Positions 18,100-26,950 of a DNA stretch of 64,000 nucleotides are shown here, one piece after another. The stretch comes from Actinomadura syzygii. GTDB lineage: Bacteria > Actinomycetota > Actinomycetes > Streptosporangiales > Streptosporangiaceae. Location: contig NZ_VSFF01000007.1 in the NCBI RefSeq assembly GCF_008085905.1, positions 310,001 through 374,000 on the forward strand. Direction: 5' to 3'. The position numbers and the translations under genes are program-made. The notes beneath the pieces were generated by a model. It saw only the letters and a program-made list of their open reading frames with translations, was not told the origin of the DNA and did not search any database. Position 1 is the first letter of the stretch; every line of letters begins with the position of its first letter.

Positions 18100-19485
18100 G
18101 TGAACGAGGTAGTGGCCTACATCCAGGCCCGTAAGGACCGGTTCGTCGCCGACCTCAGGGAGTGGCTGGCGATCCCGTCCATCTCCGGGGACCCCGCCTA
18201 CGCCGGCGACGTGCGGCGGTCGGCGGAATGGCTCGCCGGACACCTGAGCGAGCAGGGCTTCCCGACCGTCGAGATCTGGGAGACCCAAGGGCACCCCGCC
18301 GTCTACGCCGAATGGCCCGCCGAAGACCCCGACGCCCCGGCGGTCGTCGTCTACGGGCACCACGACGTCCAGCCCGTCGAGCCGCTGGAGGAGTGGGACA
18401 CCGACCCGTTCAAGCCCGTCGAGAAGGGCGACCGCCTCATCGGCCGGGGCGCGTCCGACGACAAGGGCCAGGTCTTCTTCCACACGCTGGGCCTGCGCGC
18501 GGGGCTCGCCGCGTCCGGGCGGGCGGCCCCGCCCGTCACGATCAAGCTGCTGGTCGAGGGCGAGGAGGAGTCGGGGTCGGTGCATTTCGCCGACCTCCTG
18601 CACGCGCACCGCGACCGCCTCGCCTGCGACGCCGTCGTCATCAGCGACACGACGATGTGGTCGGCGGACGTCCCGTCCATGTGCACGGGCATGCGCGGGC
18701 TCACCGAAGCGGAGGTAACGCTGCGCGGCCCTTCGCGCGACCTCCATTCCGGGTCGTTCGGCGGGGCCGTGCCGAACCCGCTCCAGGCGATGGCGGTGCT
18801 GATGTCCGCACTGCACGACGCCGACGGACGGGTCACCCTTCCCGGCTTCTACGACGACGTCGTCCCACTGACGGACGAGGAACGCGACCTGTTCGCGCGC
18901 CTTCCGTTCAACGAGGACGAGTGGCTCCAGAGCGCCGGTGACAGCCGCGCCGCGCACGGCGAAAAGGGCTACACCACCCTGGAACGCATCTGGGCGCGGC
19001 CCACAGCCGAGATCAACGGGATGTGGGGCGGGCACACCGGGCCGGGCGGGAAGACCATCGTCCCCCACGAGGCGCACGCCAAAGTGTCGTTCCGGCTCGT
19101 CGCGGGGCAGGATCCGCGCAAAGTCCAGCAGGCGTTCGAGGCGTGGGTCGAAGAACACACCCCGAATGGGGTCGAGGCAGAGGTACGCATGCAGCCCGGC
19201 GGTGTCCGTCCGTGCTTCTCGCCGATCGACTCTCCCAGCGTCAAGGCCGCGCGGCGCGCGATGGAACGCGCCTTCGGCACCGAGGTCCTGTTCACCCGCG
19301 AAGGCGGCAGCGGACCGGAGGCCGACCTCGCCGACGTCCTGGAGGCGCCGCTCGTCTTCGTCGCGGTCGGGCTGAACGGCGACCGCATCCACGCCACCAA
19401 CGAGAAGGTCGAGATCCCGCTCCTCCTCAAGGGAGCGGAGGCCGCCGCCTACCTTTGGGAAGAACTCGCCGTCGCCCTGCGCTAG
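18100..19485 (+). CDS. M20-family dipeptidase
   Basis: GTG 18100 is preferred because GAAGGGG ends seven bases upstream; in-frame ATGs at 18082 and 18094 are too close to it. 461 residues. Zinc-binding residues are in order: VVYGHHDVQP (His), GRGASDDKGQ (bridging Asp), EGEEESGS (catalytic Glu pair), VISDTTMW (Asp) and HATNEKVEIP (His). The middle has the M20 dimerisation domain. It should hydrolyse dipeptides or related amides in the cytoplasm. Length and motifs are normal for the family. Confidence 0.92.
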   Translation: MNEVVAYIQARKDRFVADLREWLAIPSISGDPAYAGDVRRSAEWLAGHLSEQGFPTVEIWETQGHPAVYAEWPAEDPDAPAVVVYGHHDVQPVEPLEEWDTDPFKPVEKGDRLIGRGASDDKGQVFFHTLGLRAGLAASGRAAPPVTIKLLVEGEEESGSVHFADLLHAHRDRLACDAVVISDTTMWSADVPSMCTGMRGLTEAEVTLRGPSRDLHSGSFGGAVPNPLQAMAVLMSALHDADGRVTLPGFYDDVVPLTDEERDLFARLPFNEDEWLQSAGDSRAAHGEKGYTTLERIWARPTAEINGMWGGHTGPGGKTIVPHEAHAKVSFRLVAGQDPRKVQQAFEAWVEEHTPNGVEAEVRMQPGGVRPCFSPIDSPSVKAARRAMERAFGTEVLFTREGGSGPEADLADVLEAPLVFVAVGLNGDRIHATNEKVEIPLLLKGAEAAAYLWEELAVALR

Positions 19486-19535
19486 AAAGTGCTGCGGGAG
19501 AGGGCCGCGCTGGACGGGCCCCGGGGGAGGAGTAC

Positions 19536-20450
19536 ATGGTGACGGACGGGCCGCTGGAATGGCTCGCGCTCGCGCGCGGCACGCTCGACCGGGTGGCGCT
19601 GAAACGCCGCGACGACGCCTGGCTGGACGCCGCCTGGGACGATCCCGGGACGCGGGTCGTCGTCGTCCAGGACGGCCAGGTGCCCGTCACGTTCGAGCCC
19701 AGTCCGGCGCTCGTGTTCGTCCCGCCGGGGCAGGCGCCGGACGGCGACCGGTGGCTCCTCGGCGTGGACGACGACGAAACCGCATACTTCGGCGCGTCCG
19801 GCCCGCTCCCCGCCATCGAGGGCGCGCAGCCCGCCGGGCTGCGCCGCGTCGGCGCGCTCCTCGGCGACCGCGACTCGGGCCTGCTCACGCACGTCGTCGC
19901 GCTGGAGCACTGGCACCGCGACAACCGGCACTGCCCGCGCTGCGGCGCGCGGACGCGGGTGGAGTCCGGCGGGCACGTCCGGGTCTGCCCCGACGACGGC
20001 TCGCAGCACTTCCCGCGCGTCGACCCGGCCGTGATCATGCTGGTGACGGACGAGACCGACCGGATCCTGCTCGCCCGCGGCCCGCAGTGGCCCGCCGACC
20101 GCCGCTCGATCCTCGCCGGGTTCGTCGAACCCGGCGAGTCCCTCGAACAGGCGGTCGCGCGGGAGGTGGAGGAGGAGGTCGGGCTGCCCGTCCGGGACGT
20201 CCGCTACCTGGGCAGCCAGCCGTGGCCGCTGCCGCGGAGCCTCATGCTCGGCTTCACCGCCCGGACGGACGGCGACGTGCCGCTCCGCCCCGACCCGGAG
20301 GAGATCCTCGACGCCGCCTGGTACACCCGCGAGGAGCTCCGCGCCGCGATCGACGCGGGCGACGTCGTCGCGCCGGGCCCGCTGTCCATCGCCGCCCAGC
20401 TCATCATGCGCTGGTACGGCGGTGAACTGCCCAACATGCCCGCCTTCTAG
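19536..20450 (+). CDS. nudC: NADH pyrophosphatase / NAD-capped RNA hydrolase NudC
   Basis: ATG start with GGGGGAGG six bases upstream; 304 residues. A zinc-ribbon segment HCPRCGARTRVESGG is followed by VCPDDGSQHFPR, where the last ribbon Cys is lost, as I recall for other actinobacterial NudC. The Nudix box GFVEPGESLEQAVAREVEEEVGL-like pattern has all catalytic Glu residues, and SQPWPLPRS is the NudC signature. It cleaves NADH to NMNH and AMP and removes NAD caps. Same neighbourhood as in M. tuberculosis (mrx1, uvrD2). Confidence 0.94.
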   Translation: MVTDGPLEWLALARGTLDRVALKRRDDAWLDAAWDDPGTRVVVVQDGQVPVTFEPSPALVFVPPGQAPDGDRWLLGVDDDETAYFGASGPLPAIEGAQPAGLRRVGALLGDRDSGLLTHVVALEHWHRDNRHCPRCGARTRVESGGHVRVCPDDGSQHFPRVDPAVIMLVTDETDRILLARGPQWPADRRSILAGFVEPGESLEQAVAREVEEEVGLPVRDVRYLGSQPWPLPRSLMLGFTARTDGDVPLRPDPEEILDAAWYTREELRAAIDAGDVVAPGPLSIAAQLIMRWYGGELPNMPAF

Positions 20451-20473
20451 CCTTCGTCGGCCAGGGGCGGGGG

Positions 20474-20755
20474 TCAGGCCAGGGAGGCGAGCTTCGCCTT
20501 GACCGCCTTGGCGCTGGGGTTGGTCACGGCCGTGCCGTCCGGGAACACGACGGTGGGGACGGTCTGGTTCCCGCCGTTGACGCTCATGACGAACTCGGCG
20601 GCGTCGGGGTCGCGCTCGATGTCGACCTCCACCATCTCGATGCCGTCCCGGGCGAGCTGGCGCTTGAGCCGCCGGCAGAACCCGCACCAGGTCGTCGTGT
20701 ACATGGTGAGCTGGCCGGCCTGACCCTCGGTCCGGTCGGTCGTCGGCGTCGCCAT
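20474..20755 (-). CDS. mrx1: Mycoredoxin (glutaredoxin-like, WCGFC)
   Basis: 93 residues in one thioredoxin-fold domain. YTTTWCGFCRRLKRQL holds the CxxC active site, and VNGGNQTVPTVVFPDG holds the cis-proline that binds mycothiol or GSH in the family. Mycoredoxin-1 reduces mycothiol-protein mixed disulfides in actinobacteria. It lies convergent to nudC with 23 bases between the stops, as in mycobacteria. Confidence 0.92.
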   Translation of the reverse strand: MATPTTDRTEGQAGQLTMYTTTWCGFCRRLKRQLARDGIEMVEVDIERDPDAAEFVMSVNGGNQTVPTVVFPDGTAVTNPSAKAVKAKLASLA

Positions 20756-20784
20756 CGCTGCGTCGTCTCCCTCGCTCGTCTGTG

Positions 20785-20831
20785 CTCGTCACCACGATCG
20801 GCTCGTCACTGCGACTCGTCACTACGATCGG
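20785..20831. repeat. Three tandem copies of CTCGTCACNNCGA
   Basis: CTCGTCACCACGATCGG (20785-20801), CTCGTCACTGCGA (20802-20814) and CTCGTCACTACGATCGG (20815-20831) stand head to tail in the region between the divergent mrx1 and uvrD2 genes. They may be operator sites or simple slippage; function unknown. Confidence 0.5.
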
Positions 20832-20947
20832 CCTTCCCGAGAACAGTAGACAGGTCGCCCGCATTCCTGCGGTCGTCCGGGGGCGGCGGTTATCCACAGG
20901 CGGCGGAGTTGGGTGATGCCGGTGGGGCGGGCTGCGAGTATGGGTGC

Positions 20948-23014
20948 ATGTCGACTGAGGCGGTGCTGGAGGGACTCGACCCCGAGCAGCGGGAGGTCGC
21001 CGAGGCGGTGCAGGGCCCGGTGTGCGTGCTCGCGGGCGCCGGGACGGGCAAGACCAGGGCCATCACGCACCGCATCGCGTACGCGACGCTGACCGGCGTC
21101 GTCACGCCGCAGCGGGTGCTCGCCGTGACGTTCACCACACGCGCGGCGGGCGAACTGCGCAGCAGGCTCCGGCAGCTCGGCGCGCCCGGCGTGCAGGCGC
21201 GCACCTTCCACGCGGCGGCGCTGCGCCAGCTCAGCTACTTCTGGCCGCGGGTCGTCGGCGGCGAGCCGCCCAAGATCATCGAGTCGAAGATCGCGGTGGT
21301 CGCGGACGCGGCCAAGGCGTGCCGGCTGTCCCTCGGCCGGTCCGAGCTGCGCGACGTCGCCAGCGAGATCGAATGGGCGAAGGTCACCCAGAACCGTCCC
21401 GAGGACTACCCCGCCGCCGTCGTCAAGGCCGGACGCAAACCGTCCACCGACGTCGTCGACGTCGCGCGCCTCTACGCCATGTACGAGCAGCTCAGGCGCG
21501 AACGCAACCTGCTCGACTTCGAGGGCATGCTGGAGCTGACCGCGGCCGTCCTCACCGAGCACCGGGAGGTCGCGAACCAGGTCCGCGAGCAGTACCGGTA
21601 CTTCGTCGTCGACGAGTTCCAGGACGTCAACCCCCTGCAGAAGCTCCTGCTCGACACCTGGCTCGGCGACCGCGACGACCTGTGCGTCGTCGGCGACCCC
21701 AACCAGACGATCTACTCCTTCACCGGCGCGTCGCCGTCCCACCTGCTCGACTTCACCCGCGAGCATCCGGCCGCGAAGGTCGTCAGGCTCGTCCGCGACT
21801 ACCGGTCGACGCCGCAGGTCGTCCGGCTCGCGAACGGAGTGATCGGGCAGGCCCGCGGCGCGCGGCACGGGCTGGAGCTGATCGCCCAGCGCGAGTCCGG
21901 CCCCGAGCCGGTGTTCAACGAGTACGACGACGAGATCGCCGAGGCCGACGACGCCGCCCGCCGGGCCCGCAAGCTGATCGACGAGGGCGTCCCGGCGCGC
22001 GAGATCGCGATCCTCTACCGCGTGAACGCGCAGTCGGAGGCGTACGAGTCGGCGCTCGCGGCGGCGGGCGTCCCGTACGTGCTGCGCGGCGCGGAGCGGT
22101 TCTTCGAGCGGCCCGAGGTCAAACAGGCCGTGATCATGCTGCGCGCCGCCACCCGGGTCGGCGCCGACGCCGAGACCGACGGGACGGGGCTGATCCACAC
22201 CGTCCGGCACGTGCTGTCCGGGGCCGGGTTCTCCGACCGCGCGCCCGAGGGCGCCGGCGCGGCCCGCGCGCGCTGGGAGTCGCTCGCCGCGCTGGCCCAG
22301 CTCGCCGAGGACATGGCCGCCGACAACCCCAGGGCCGCCCTGCCCGACTTCGTCGCCGAGCTGGAGGAGCGCGCCGCCGCGCAGCACGCGCCGCCGCTGG
22401 AGGGCGTCACGCTCGCGTCGCTGCACGCCGCCAAGGGCCTGGAATGGGACGCGGTGTTCCTCGTCGGGCTCGTCGAGGGCACCCTGCCGATCGTCTACGC
22501 GGAGACGCCCGTCCAGGTCGAGGAGGAGCGGCGGCTCCTGTACGTGGGGGTGACGCGGGCGCGCGTCCACCTCTCGCTGTCGTGGGCGCTGTCCCGGTCG
22601 CCCGGCGGGGCGCGGCGCCGCCGCCCGTCCCGGTTCCTGGACGGCCTGACCGGCAAGACCACCACCCACACCCCGGCCCGCGCCGACCGGTCGAAACGCC
22701 GTCCGGCCAGGGGCCCGCAGCCGTGCCGGGTGTGCGGCCGCCCGCTGACCGCCGCCGTCGAACGCAAGCTCGGCCGCTGTGAAGACTGCCCGTCCGAGCT
22801 GAACGAGGAGCTGCTGATCGCCCTCAAGGAATGGCGCGCCCAGGTGTCGGCCGAGCAGAAGGTCCCCGCCTACGTCGTCTTCACCGACGCCACCCTCCAG
22901 GCGATCGCCGAACACGACCCCGACTCCCTCGAAGACCTCGCCCGCATCCCGGGCGTCGGCAAGGTGAAACTCGACCGCTACGGCGAAGCGCTCCTGAGCC
23001 TGTGCGGCCCATGA
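20948..23014 (+). CDS. uvrD2: ATP-dependent DNA helicase UvrD2
   Basis: The ATG at 20948 gives 688 residues, near the roughly 700 of mycobacterial UvrD2; an upstream in-frame GTG at 20909 would add a Cys/Gly-rich extension that looks non-coding. Motifs: Walker A LAGAGTGKT (29-36), motif II DEFQDVNPLQ, motif LHAAKGLEWD and RRLLYVGVTRAR. A tetracysteine unit follows (PCRVCGRPL and RCEDCPSEL), then a C-terminal HRDC domain (FTDATLQAIAEHDP, IPGVGKVKLDRYGE). SF1A 3'-5' helicase for DNA repair and replication. Confidence 0.94.
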   Translation: MSTEAVLEGLDPEQREVAEAVQGPVCVLAGAGTGKTRAITHRIAYATLTGVVTPQRVLAVTFTTRAAGELRSRLRQLGAPGVQARTFHAAALRQLSYFWPRVVGGEPPKIIESKIAVVADAAKACRLSLGRSELRDVASEIEWAKVTQNRPEDYPAAVVKAGRKPSTDVVDVARLYAMYEQLRRERNLLDFEGMLELTAAVLTEHREVANQVREQYRYFVVDEFQDVNPLQKLLLDTWLGDRDDLCVVGDPNQTIYSFTGASPSHLLDFTREHPAAKVVRLVRDYRSTPQVVRLANGVIGQARGARHGLELIAQRESGPEPVFNEYDDEIAEADDAARRARKLIDEGVPAREIAILYRVNAQSEAYESALAAAGVPYVLRGAERFFERPEVKQAVIMLRAATRVGADAETDGTGLIHTVRHVLSGAGFSDRAPEGAGAARARWESLAALAQLAEDMAADNPRAALPDFVAELEERAAAQHAPPLEGVTLASLHAAKGLEWDAVFLVGLVEGTLPIVYAETPVQVEEERRLLYVGVTRARVHLSLSWALSRSPGGARRRRPSRFLDGLTGKTTTHTPARADRSKRRPARGPQPCRVCGRPLTAAVERKLGRCEDCPSELNEELLIALKEWRAQVSAEQKVPAYVVFTDATLQAIAEHDPDSLEDLARIPGVGKVKLDRYGEALLSLCGP

Positions 23015-23081
23015 GCCCGCAGGACGGGGCCACGCGGGGCGTGACCCCGCTCACGCGGGCTGATGCGGAAGACTGGCCGTT

Positions 23082-23966
23082 GTGAAGGACTCCCTGAAGG
23101 CGCTGCTCGATCTGCTCGACCTCGAACAGATCGAGAACGACATCTTTCGCGGCCGGACGTCCGATGAGCGGCGGCAGCGCGTCTTCGGCGGGCAGGTCGC
23201 CGGGCAGGCGCTGGTCGCCGCCGGGCGGACCGTCCCGGTCAACCGGCCGGTGCACTCGCTGCACGCCTACTTCATCCGGCCGGGCGACCCGCTCGTCCCG
23301 ATCGTCTACACCGTGGACCGGGTCCGGGACGGGCGCTCCTTCACGACGCGGCGGGTCACGGCCGTCCAGCACGGCAAGGCGATCTTCACGCTGTCGGCGT
23401 CGTTCCAGATCGCCGAGGGCGGCCCGACCCACCAGGCGCCGATGCCGGACGCCCCCGACCCCGAGACGCTCCCGGACGGCCTGACCCGGCTGACGCCGCA
23501 GTTCGGCGAGGTCGGCGCCCGCGAGTTCATCGCGCGGAGGCCCTTCGACATCCGGCACGCGACTCCGCTGACCTGGGAGGCCGCGAAGGACCCGGCGCTG
23601 ATCAGCCCCGAGTCGAAGGTCTGGCTGAAGGTCGACGGCGACCTCCCGGACGACCCGCTCCTGCACGTGTGCCTGATGACCTACGCCTCCGACATGACGC
23701 TGCTCGACACCGTCCTGCTGAACCACGGCCTCGCCTGGGGCGACAAGCGGACGATGGGCGCCAGCCTCGACCACGCGATGTGGTTCCACCGCCCGTTCCG
23801 CGCCGACGACTGGCTGCTCTACTACCAGGACTCCCCGTTCGCGGGCGGCGCCCGGGGCCTCGCCCGCGGCCAGGTGTTCACCCGCGCGGGGGACCTGGTC
23901 GTGTCGGTGATGCAGGAGGGCCTGATCCGCGTCTCCGACCAGGCCCACTCCGGTCAGGAGCGCTGA
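23082..23966 (+). CDS. tesB: Acyl-CoA thioesterase II
   Basis: GTG start with GGAAG about ten bases upstream; 294 residues in the double-hotdog layout of TesB. First repeat: QRVFGGQVAGQALVAAGRTV, SLHAYFIRPGDP, DGRSFTTRRVTAVQ. Second repeat: TYASDMTLLDTVLL with the catalytic Asp and LDHAMWFHRPFRADDWLLY. It hydrolyses acyl-CoA to free acid and CoA. It follows uvrD2 by 67 bases and may share its transcript. Confidence 0.92.
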   Translation: MKDSLKALLDLLDLEQIENDIFRGRTSDERRQRVFGGQVAGQALVAAGRTVPVNRPVHSLHAYFIRPGDPLVPIVYTVDRVRDGRSFTTRRVTAVQHGKAIFTLSASFQIAEGGPTHQAPMPDAPDPETLPDGLTRLTPQFGEVGAREFIARRPFDIRHATPLTWEAAKDPALISPESKVWLKVDGDLPDDPLLHVCLMTYASDMTLLDTVLLNHGLAWGDKRTMGASLDHAMWFHRPFRADDWLLYYQDSPFAGGARGLARGQVFTRAGDLVVSVMQEGLIRVSDQAHSGQER

Positions 23967-24097
23967 CGGGGTGGGTGCTTACGTGTAGGATGATCGTTTG
24001 GTATGGGGTCCCGTGTGGGCTCCGGCGTCCGGCGGGGCGTCGAGGGCTCCCGGGGTTCTGCGGGAAAAGGGTGAAGCGACCCACAGAACCGCAGGTC

Positions 24098-24136
24098 AAA
24101 AATACCTTGATTGATTTGGCGGAAGCCCCGTACGCT
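24098..24136 (+). promoter_or_regulatory. whiB7 promoter with AT-rich box
   Basis: AAAAAT (24098-24103) sits just upstream of a -35 TTGATT (24107-24112), then an 18-base spacer and -10 TACGCT (24131-24136). An AT-rich element next to the -35 is the known mark of WhiB7-activated promoters, read by its AT-hook, so whiB7 would activate itself. The transcript would start about 550 bases before the gene. Confidence 0.7.
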
Positions 24137-24693
24137 CTAACGCGAGCAAAGAACAGGCCCGTCGGAGAGGACCCAGCGTCCCCCGGTGCGGCCCGAGGAG
24201 CCAGGAAGGTGGTGTGCAGTCCGGTGAGCAACACGTTGATGAAATCCGCGTCGTCCTGGACCGCATGGCCTGGCGCCTCGATTCCCGGCATCCCAGTCGC
24301 CTATCCGGTCGCTGTCGACCAGCGAGCGCGCGACCAGCGCACCCTGCGCGGCCTGAAGCCGAGCGACCTGAAACTGCGTGGCATGGAGCTGCGCGGCATG
24401 AAGGTCCGCGGCGCCAATTCGTGTGATCTGCGCGTCGACCAGCGATTCCAGGACGGCCAAGGGCGGAGTGTCTCCGAACACCTTCTCGGCGGCATGTCCG
24501 TTCAGGCTCCGGCCACGGCCCACGTGGGCGTCACCGTCACGGGTGACGAGTCGGGTCCGTACCCCTGGAGGCCACCGGTTTAGAACAACCGGCAAGCCCC
24601 CAGGCCGCGGATCCAGACACCGGATCCGCGGCCTTCTCTTTTGCCCAGACAACCCACCGAAACGCCCGTTGAGATCCAACGAGAGGAACAAGG
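24137..24693 (+). promoter_or_regulatory. Long whiB7 leader with candidate upstream ORFs
   Basis: Known whiB7/wblC genes have a long leader in which ribosome stalling on an upstream ORF relieves premature termination. Here AGGAAGG (24203-24209) precedes GTG codons in two frames (24212 and 24214). The 24212 frame stays open to TAG 24581-24583, just 20 bases before the attenuator stem; a short version from ATG 24494 has 29 codons. A small hairpin CCGGTT-TAGAAC-AACCGG (24575-24592) covers that stop. A coding-like run in this frame repeats LRGM twice. Which uORF is translated cannot be settled by eye. Confidence 0.6.
24603..24642 (+). terminator. Intrinsic terminator / attenuator in whiB7 leader
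   Basis: A perfect 12-bp stem (GGCCGCGGATCC, 24603-24614, and GGATCCGCGGCC, 24622-24633) with a seven-base loop is followed by TTCTCTTTT. It stands 52 bases before the whiB7 start, so it must be bypassed for expression, as in the attenuation model for whiB7 genes. Confidence 0.8.
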
Positions 24694-24981
24694 GTGACTG
24701 TGATGCAGGGGGCTCTCGCAGTAAGCGAGGAGGACCTCACTCTTCCGTGCCGGACCGACCCGGAGCTGTTCTTCGCCGAGTCTCCCGCCGACGTCGAGCT
24801 CGCGAAGGCCCTGTGCCAGGAGTGCCCGCTCCGCCGCGAGTGTCTCGCCGGTGCGCTTGAGCGCAAGGAGCCCTGGGGCGTCTGGGGCGGCGAGCTGTTC
24901 GTCCGCGGTGTGATCGTGCCGCGCAAGCGGCCGCGCGGCCGCCCGCGCAAGCACCCGCGGCCCGACGAACTGACCGTGTGA
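24694..24981 (+). CDS. whiB7: WhiB7 transcriptional activator of antibiotic resistance
   Basis: GTG start with GAGAGG seven bases upstream; 95 residues. Four cysteines (LPCRTDP, ALCQECPLRREC) bind the 4Fe-4S cluster; GVWGG is the WhiB turn that contacts SigA; the C-terminal RGRPRKHP is the AT-hook that distinguishes WhiB7. It activates ribosome-protection, efflux and redox genes after translation-blocking antibiotics. Placement next to uvrD2 and the ABC1 kinase matches mycobacteria. Confidence 0.96.
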   Translation: MTVMQGALAVSEEDLTLPCRTDPELFFAESPADVELAKALCQECPLRRECLAGALERKEPWGVWGGELFVRGVIVPRKRPRGRPRKHPRPDELTV

Positions 24982-24987
24982 GGCGAC

Positions 24988-25203
24988 ATGCCCACCACGC
25001 TCCACCGGCCCGATGCCGAGGGCGCGGCGCCCACCGCGGCGCCGCGCCCGCGGCCCGACGAGCTGGCAGTCCGCGTCCACGCGCTGCGGCGGGCGCGCCG
25101 CGACGCGCGGACGCGGGCGTCCCGCGTGCGCCGCGTGCTGCTCGCGCCGACCCCGGCCGGCGACACGTACGCGCAGGCGCCGGAGACCCGGCGCCAGCAC
25201 TGA
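24988..25203 (+). CDS. Small basic protein downstream of whiB7
   Basis: The ATG follows the whiB7 stop by six bases, with GAGGCG as a weak ribosome-binding site; 71 residues, rich in Arg and Ala, with no recognised domain. Its segment PRPRPDELAV closely resembles the end of WhiB7 (HPRPDELTV), also at DNA level, as if it arose by local duplication. Co-transcription is likely if it is real. It could also be non-coding sequence that is open by chance in GC-rich DNA. Confidence 0.45.
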   Translation: MPTTLHRPDAEGAAPTAAPRPRPDELAVRVHALRRARRDARTRASRVRRVLLAPTPAGDTYAQAPETRRQH

Positions 25204-25353
25204 AAAGAACTGCCCGGACCACCACCGACGAGAATGCCCGCCGGGTCGCAGGCACCCACTCACCTCCGCCCTTCTCGGATGGTTTGGCGGACGGGAGCGC
25301 CTCCCCGCGGGCGGATGGAGCGCGACCGGCGGCCCACTCGCCGGACGCGCGAG

Positions 25354-25403
25354 AAGCGGGGCCCCGCACGTCTCATCAACGTGCGAGGCCCCGCTTAGCT
25401 TTT
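25354..25403. terminator. Bidirectional terminator between convergent genes
   Basis: Two 18-base arms (25354-25371 and 25379-25396) pair at 17 of 18 positions around a seven-base loop and are followed by AGCTTTT. It separates the whiB7 transcript from the convergent ABC1 kinase gene. Confidence 0.8.
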
Positions 25404-25415
25404 GAGAGGAACCGT

Positions 25416-26780
25416 TCAGCCGGTGACGAGTTCGCCGTCCTCGTCGCCGGCCGCTTCCTCGGCGGAGTCGTCGGCGAATCCGGGGACCCATTTCAGGGAT
25501 TCCGCGCGTGCCGGGATCTCGCATTCGAGTTGGCACAGCACGCCCGTCCCGGCGGACAGGACCCGGTGGATGATGACGTACTCCGGCGGCAGGTTGAGCT
25601 GCCGGACGACGTTCGACGGCCGCAGGTCCGTGACCTTCGCGGCCATGTCGCGCAGCCATTCCCGGCTGAACCTGAAGGTCTCCGTGACGAACGGCTCGGT
25701 GATCGGGGCGAGGAAGGCTTGGAGCGAGTCGGCGTCGACGTCCACGCCCTCGCGGATGAAGTCCTCCCGGCGGAGGGCCTCCTCGATCTCGGCGATGTCG
25801 GCCATCGTGCCGATGCGGAGCAGCAGGCCGAGCCGCCGCTGGAAGCCGCCGGGGATGCGGTCGACGGCGCCGAAGTCGAGGACGCCGAGCCGCCCGTCCG
25901 CCAGCAGCCGGAAATTGCCGGGATGCGGGTCGCCGTGCAGCATTCCGCACCGCTTCGGCCCGGACAGCAGGAAACGGCAGTACAGCAGCGCCGCGTGGTT
26001 CCGCGTCTCCTGGTCCCCCTCGCTGATGATCTTCGAGAGCGGGGTGCCGTCCATCCACTCGGAGATCAGGATGTTGCCGGACTGCGCGACGACCTCGGGA
26101 ACGAGGAAGTCGGGGTCGTCGTCGTAGGCGTCCCGGAAGATGGTCTGGGACTCGGCCTCGATCGTGTAGTCGAGCTCCTCGACGACCCGTTCCTTCAGCT
26201 CGGTGAGCATCGACTTGACGTCCAGGCCGGGCATCAGCACGCCGAACAGGCGGCCGAGCCGCGCGAGCTGGTTGAAGTCGCTGATCAGCGCCTTGCCCGC
26301 GCCCGGGTACTGGACCTTCACCGCGACGGCCCGGCCGTCGTGCCACACGGCCCGGTGCACCTGCCCGATGGACGCGGCGGCGGCGGGCTCGTCGTCGAAC
26401 GAGTCGAAGTAGTCGCGCCAGTCGTCCCCGAGGAACTCGGCGAGCACCTTGTGGACGGTCGCGGCGGGCAGCGGGGGAGCGGCCTCCTGCAGCCGGGTCA
26501 GCGTGGCGCGGTAGGGTCCGGCGATCTCCGGCGGCAGCGCCGCCTCGAAGATCGACAGCATCTGGCCGAGCTTCATCGCCCCGCCCTTGAGCTCGCCGAG
26601 CACCTTGAAGAGCTGCTCGGCGGTGCGGGTCTGGATCTCCATCGCGACGGCCTCGGCGGGCCGGCCGAACGTCCGCTTCCCCATGCCGAGGGCGGTGCGC
26701 CCCGCGAAGCCGATGGGGAGGGACGCCAGCTTTGCTGACCGCGTCACCGCGCGGCGGGGAAGATCGCTCACGCGGACCAT
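25416..26780 (-). CDS. ABC1/UbiB-family atypical kinase
   Basis: The ATG at 26780 is chosen because the protein then begins VRVSDLPRRAVTRSAKLASLP, as in relatives; an in-frame ATG at 26801 would add seven residues. 454 residues. Family marks: GGAMKLGQMLS (KxGQ), the Ala-rich loop PAAAASIGQVHRA, LISEWMDGTPL, GMLHGDPHPGNF and VLDFGAVDR. ABC1/AarF/UbiB proteins bind ATP and act in quinone or lipid-linked pathways; the actinobacterial member beside whiB7 (Rv3197 type) has no settled substrate. The last 25 residues are acidic. Confidence 0.9.
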   Translation of the reverse strand: MVRVSDLPRRAVTRSAKLASLPIGFAGRTALGMGKRTFGRPAEAVAMEIQTRTAEQLFKVLGELKGGAMKLGQMLSIFEAALPPEIAGPYRATLTRLQEAAPPLPAATVHKVLAEFLGDDWRDYFDSFDDEPAAAASIGQVHRAVWHDGRAVAVKVQYPGAGKALISDFNQLARLGRLFGVLMPGLDVKSMLTELKERVVEELDYTIEAESQTIFRDAYDDDPDFLVPEVVAQSGNILISEWMDGTPLSKIISEGDQETRNHAALLYCRFLLSGPKRCGMLHGDPHPGNFRLLADGRLGVLDFGAVDRIPGGFQRRLGLLLRIGTMADIAEIEEALRREDFIREGVDVDADSLQAFLAPITEPFVTETFRFSREWLRDMAAKVTDLRPSNVVRQLNLPPEYVIIHRVLSAGTGVLCQLECEIPARAESLKWVPGFADDSAEEAAGDEDGELVTG

Positions 26781-26950
26781 TCTCGGTGATCGGCTGTGCA
26801 TCCCGCCACAACGATCCGCAACAATCGCCCGCTCTTGGCCGAGGGCGGCACGATGACCTGCCCGGATGTGGTAAGTGTGCGCTTTCTCACGCCCACCGGG
26901 CGGGCGGGCCCGGTGTGCCGGGGGCGGTACCGCTCGGGTACGGTGCCGCC

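Noticed and set aside
20909..20947. N-terminal extension of UvrD2 from GTG 20909
   Set aside because: The added residues are Gly/Cys-rich and have no counterpart I know in UvrD2; ATG 20948 fits the family length.
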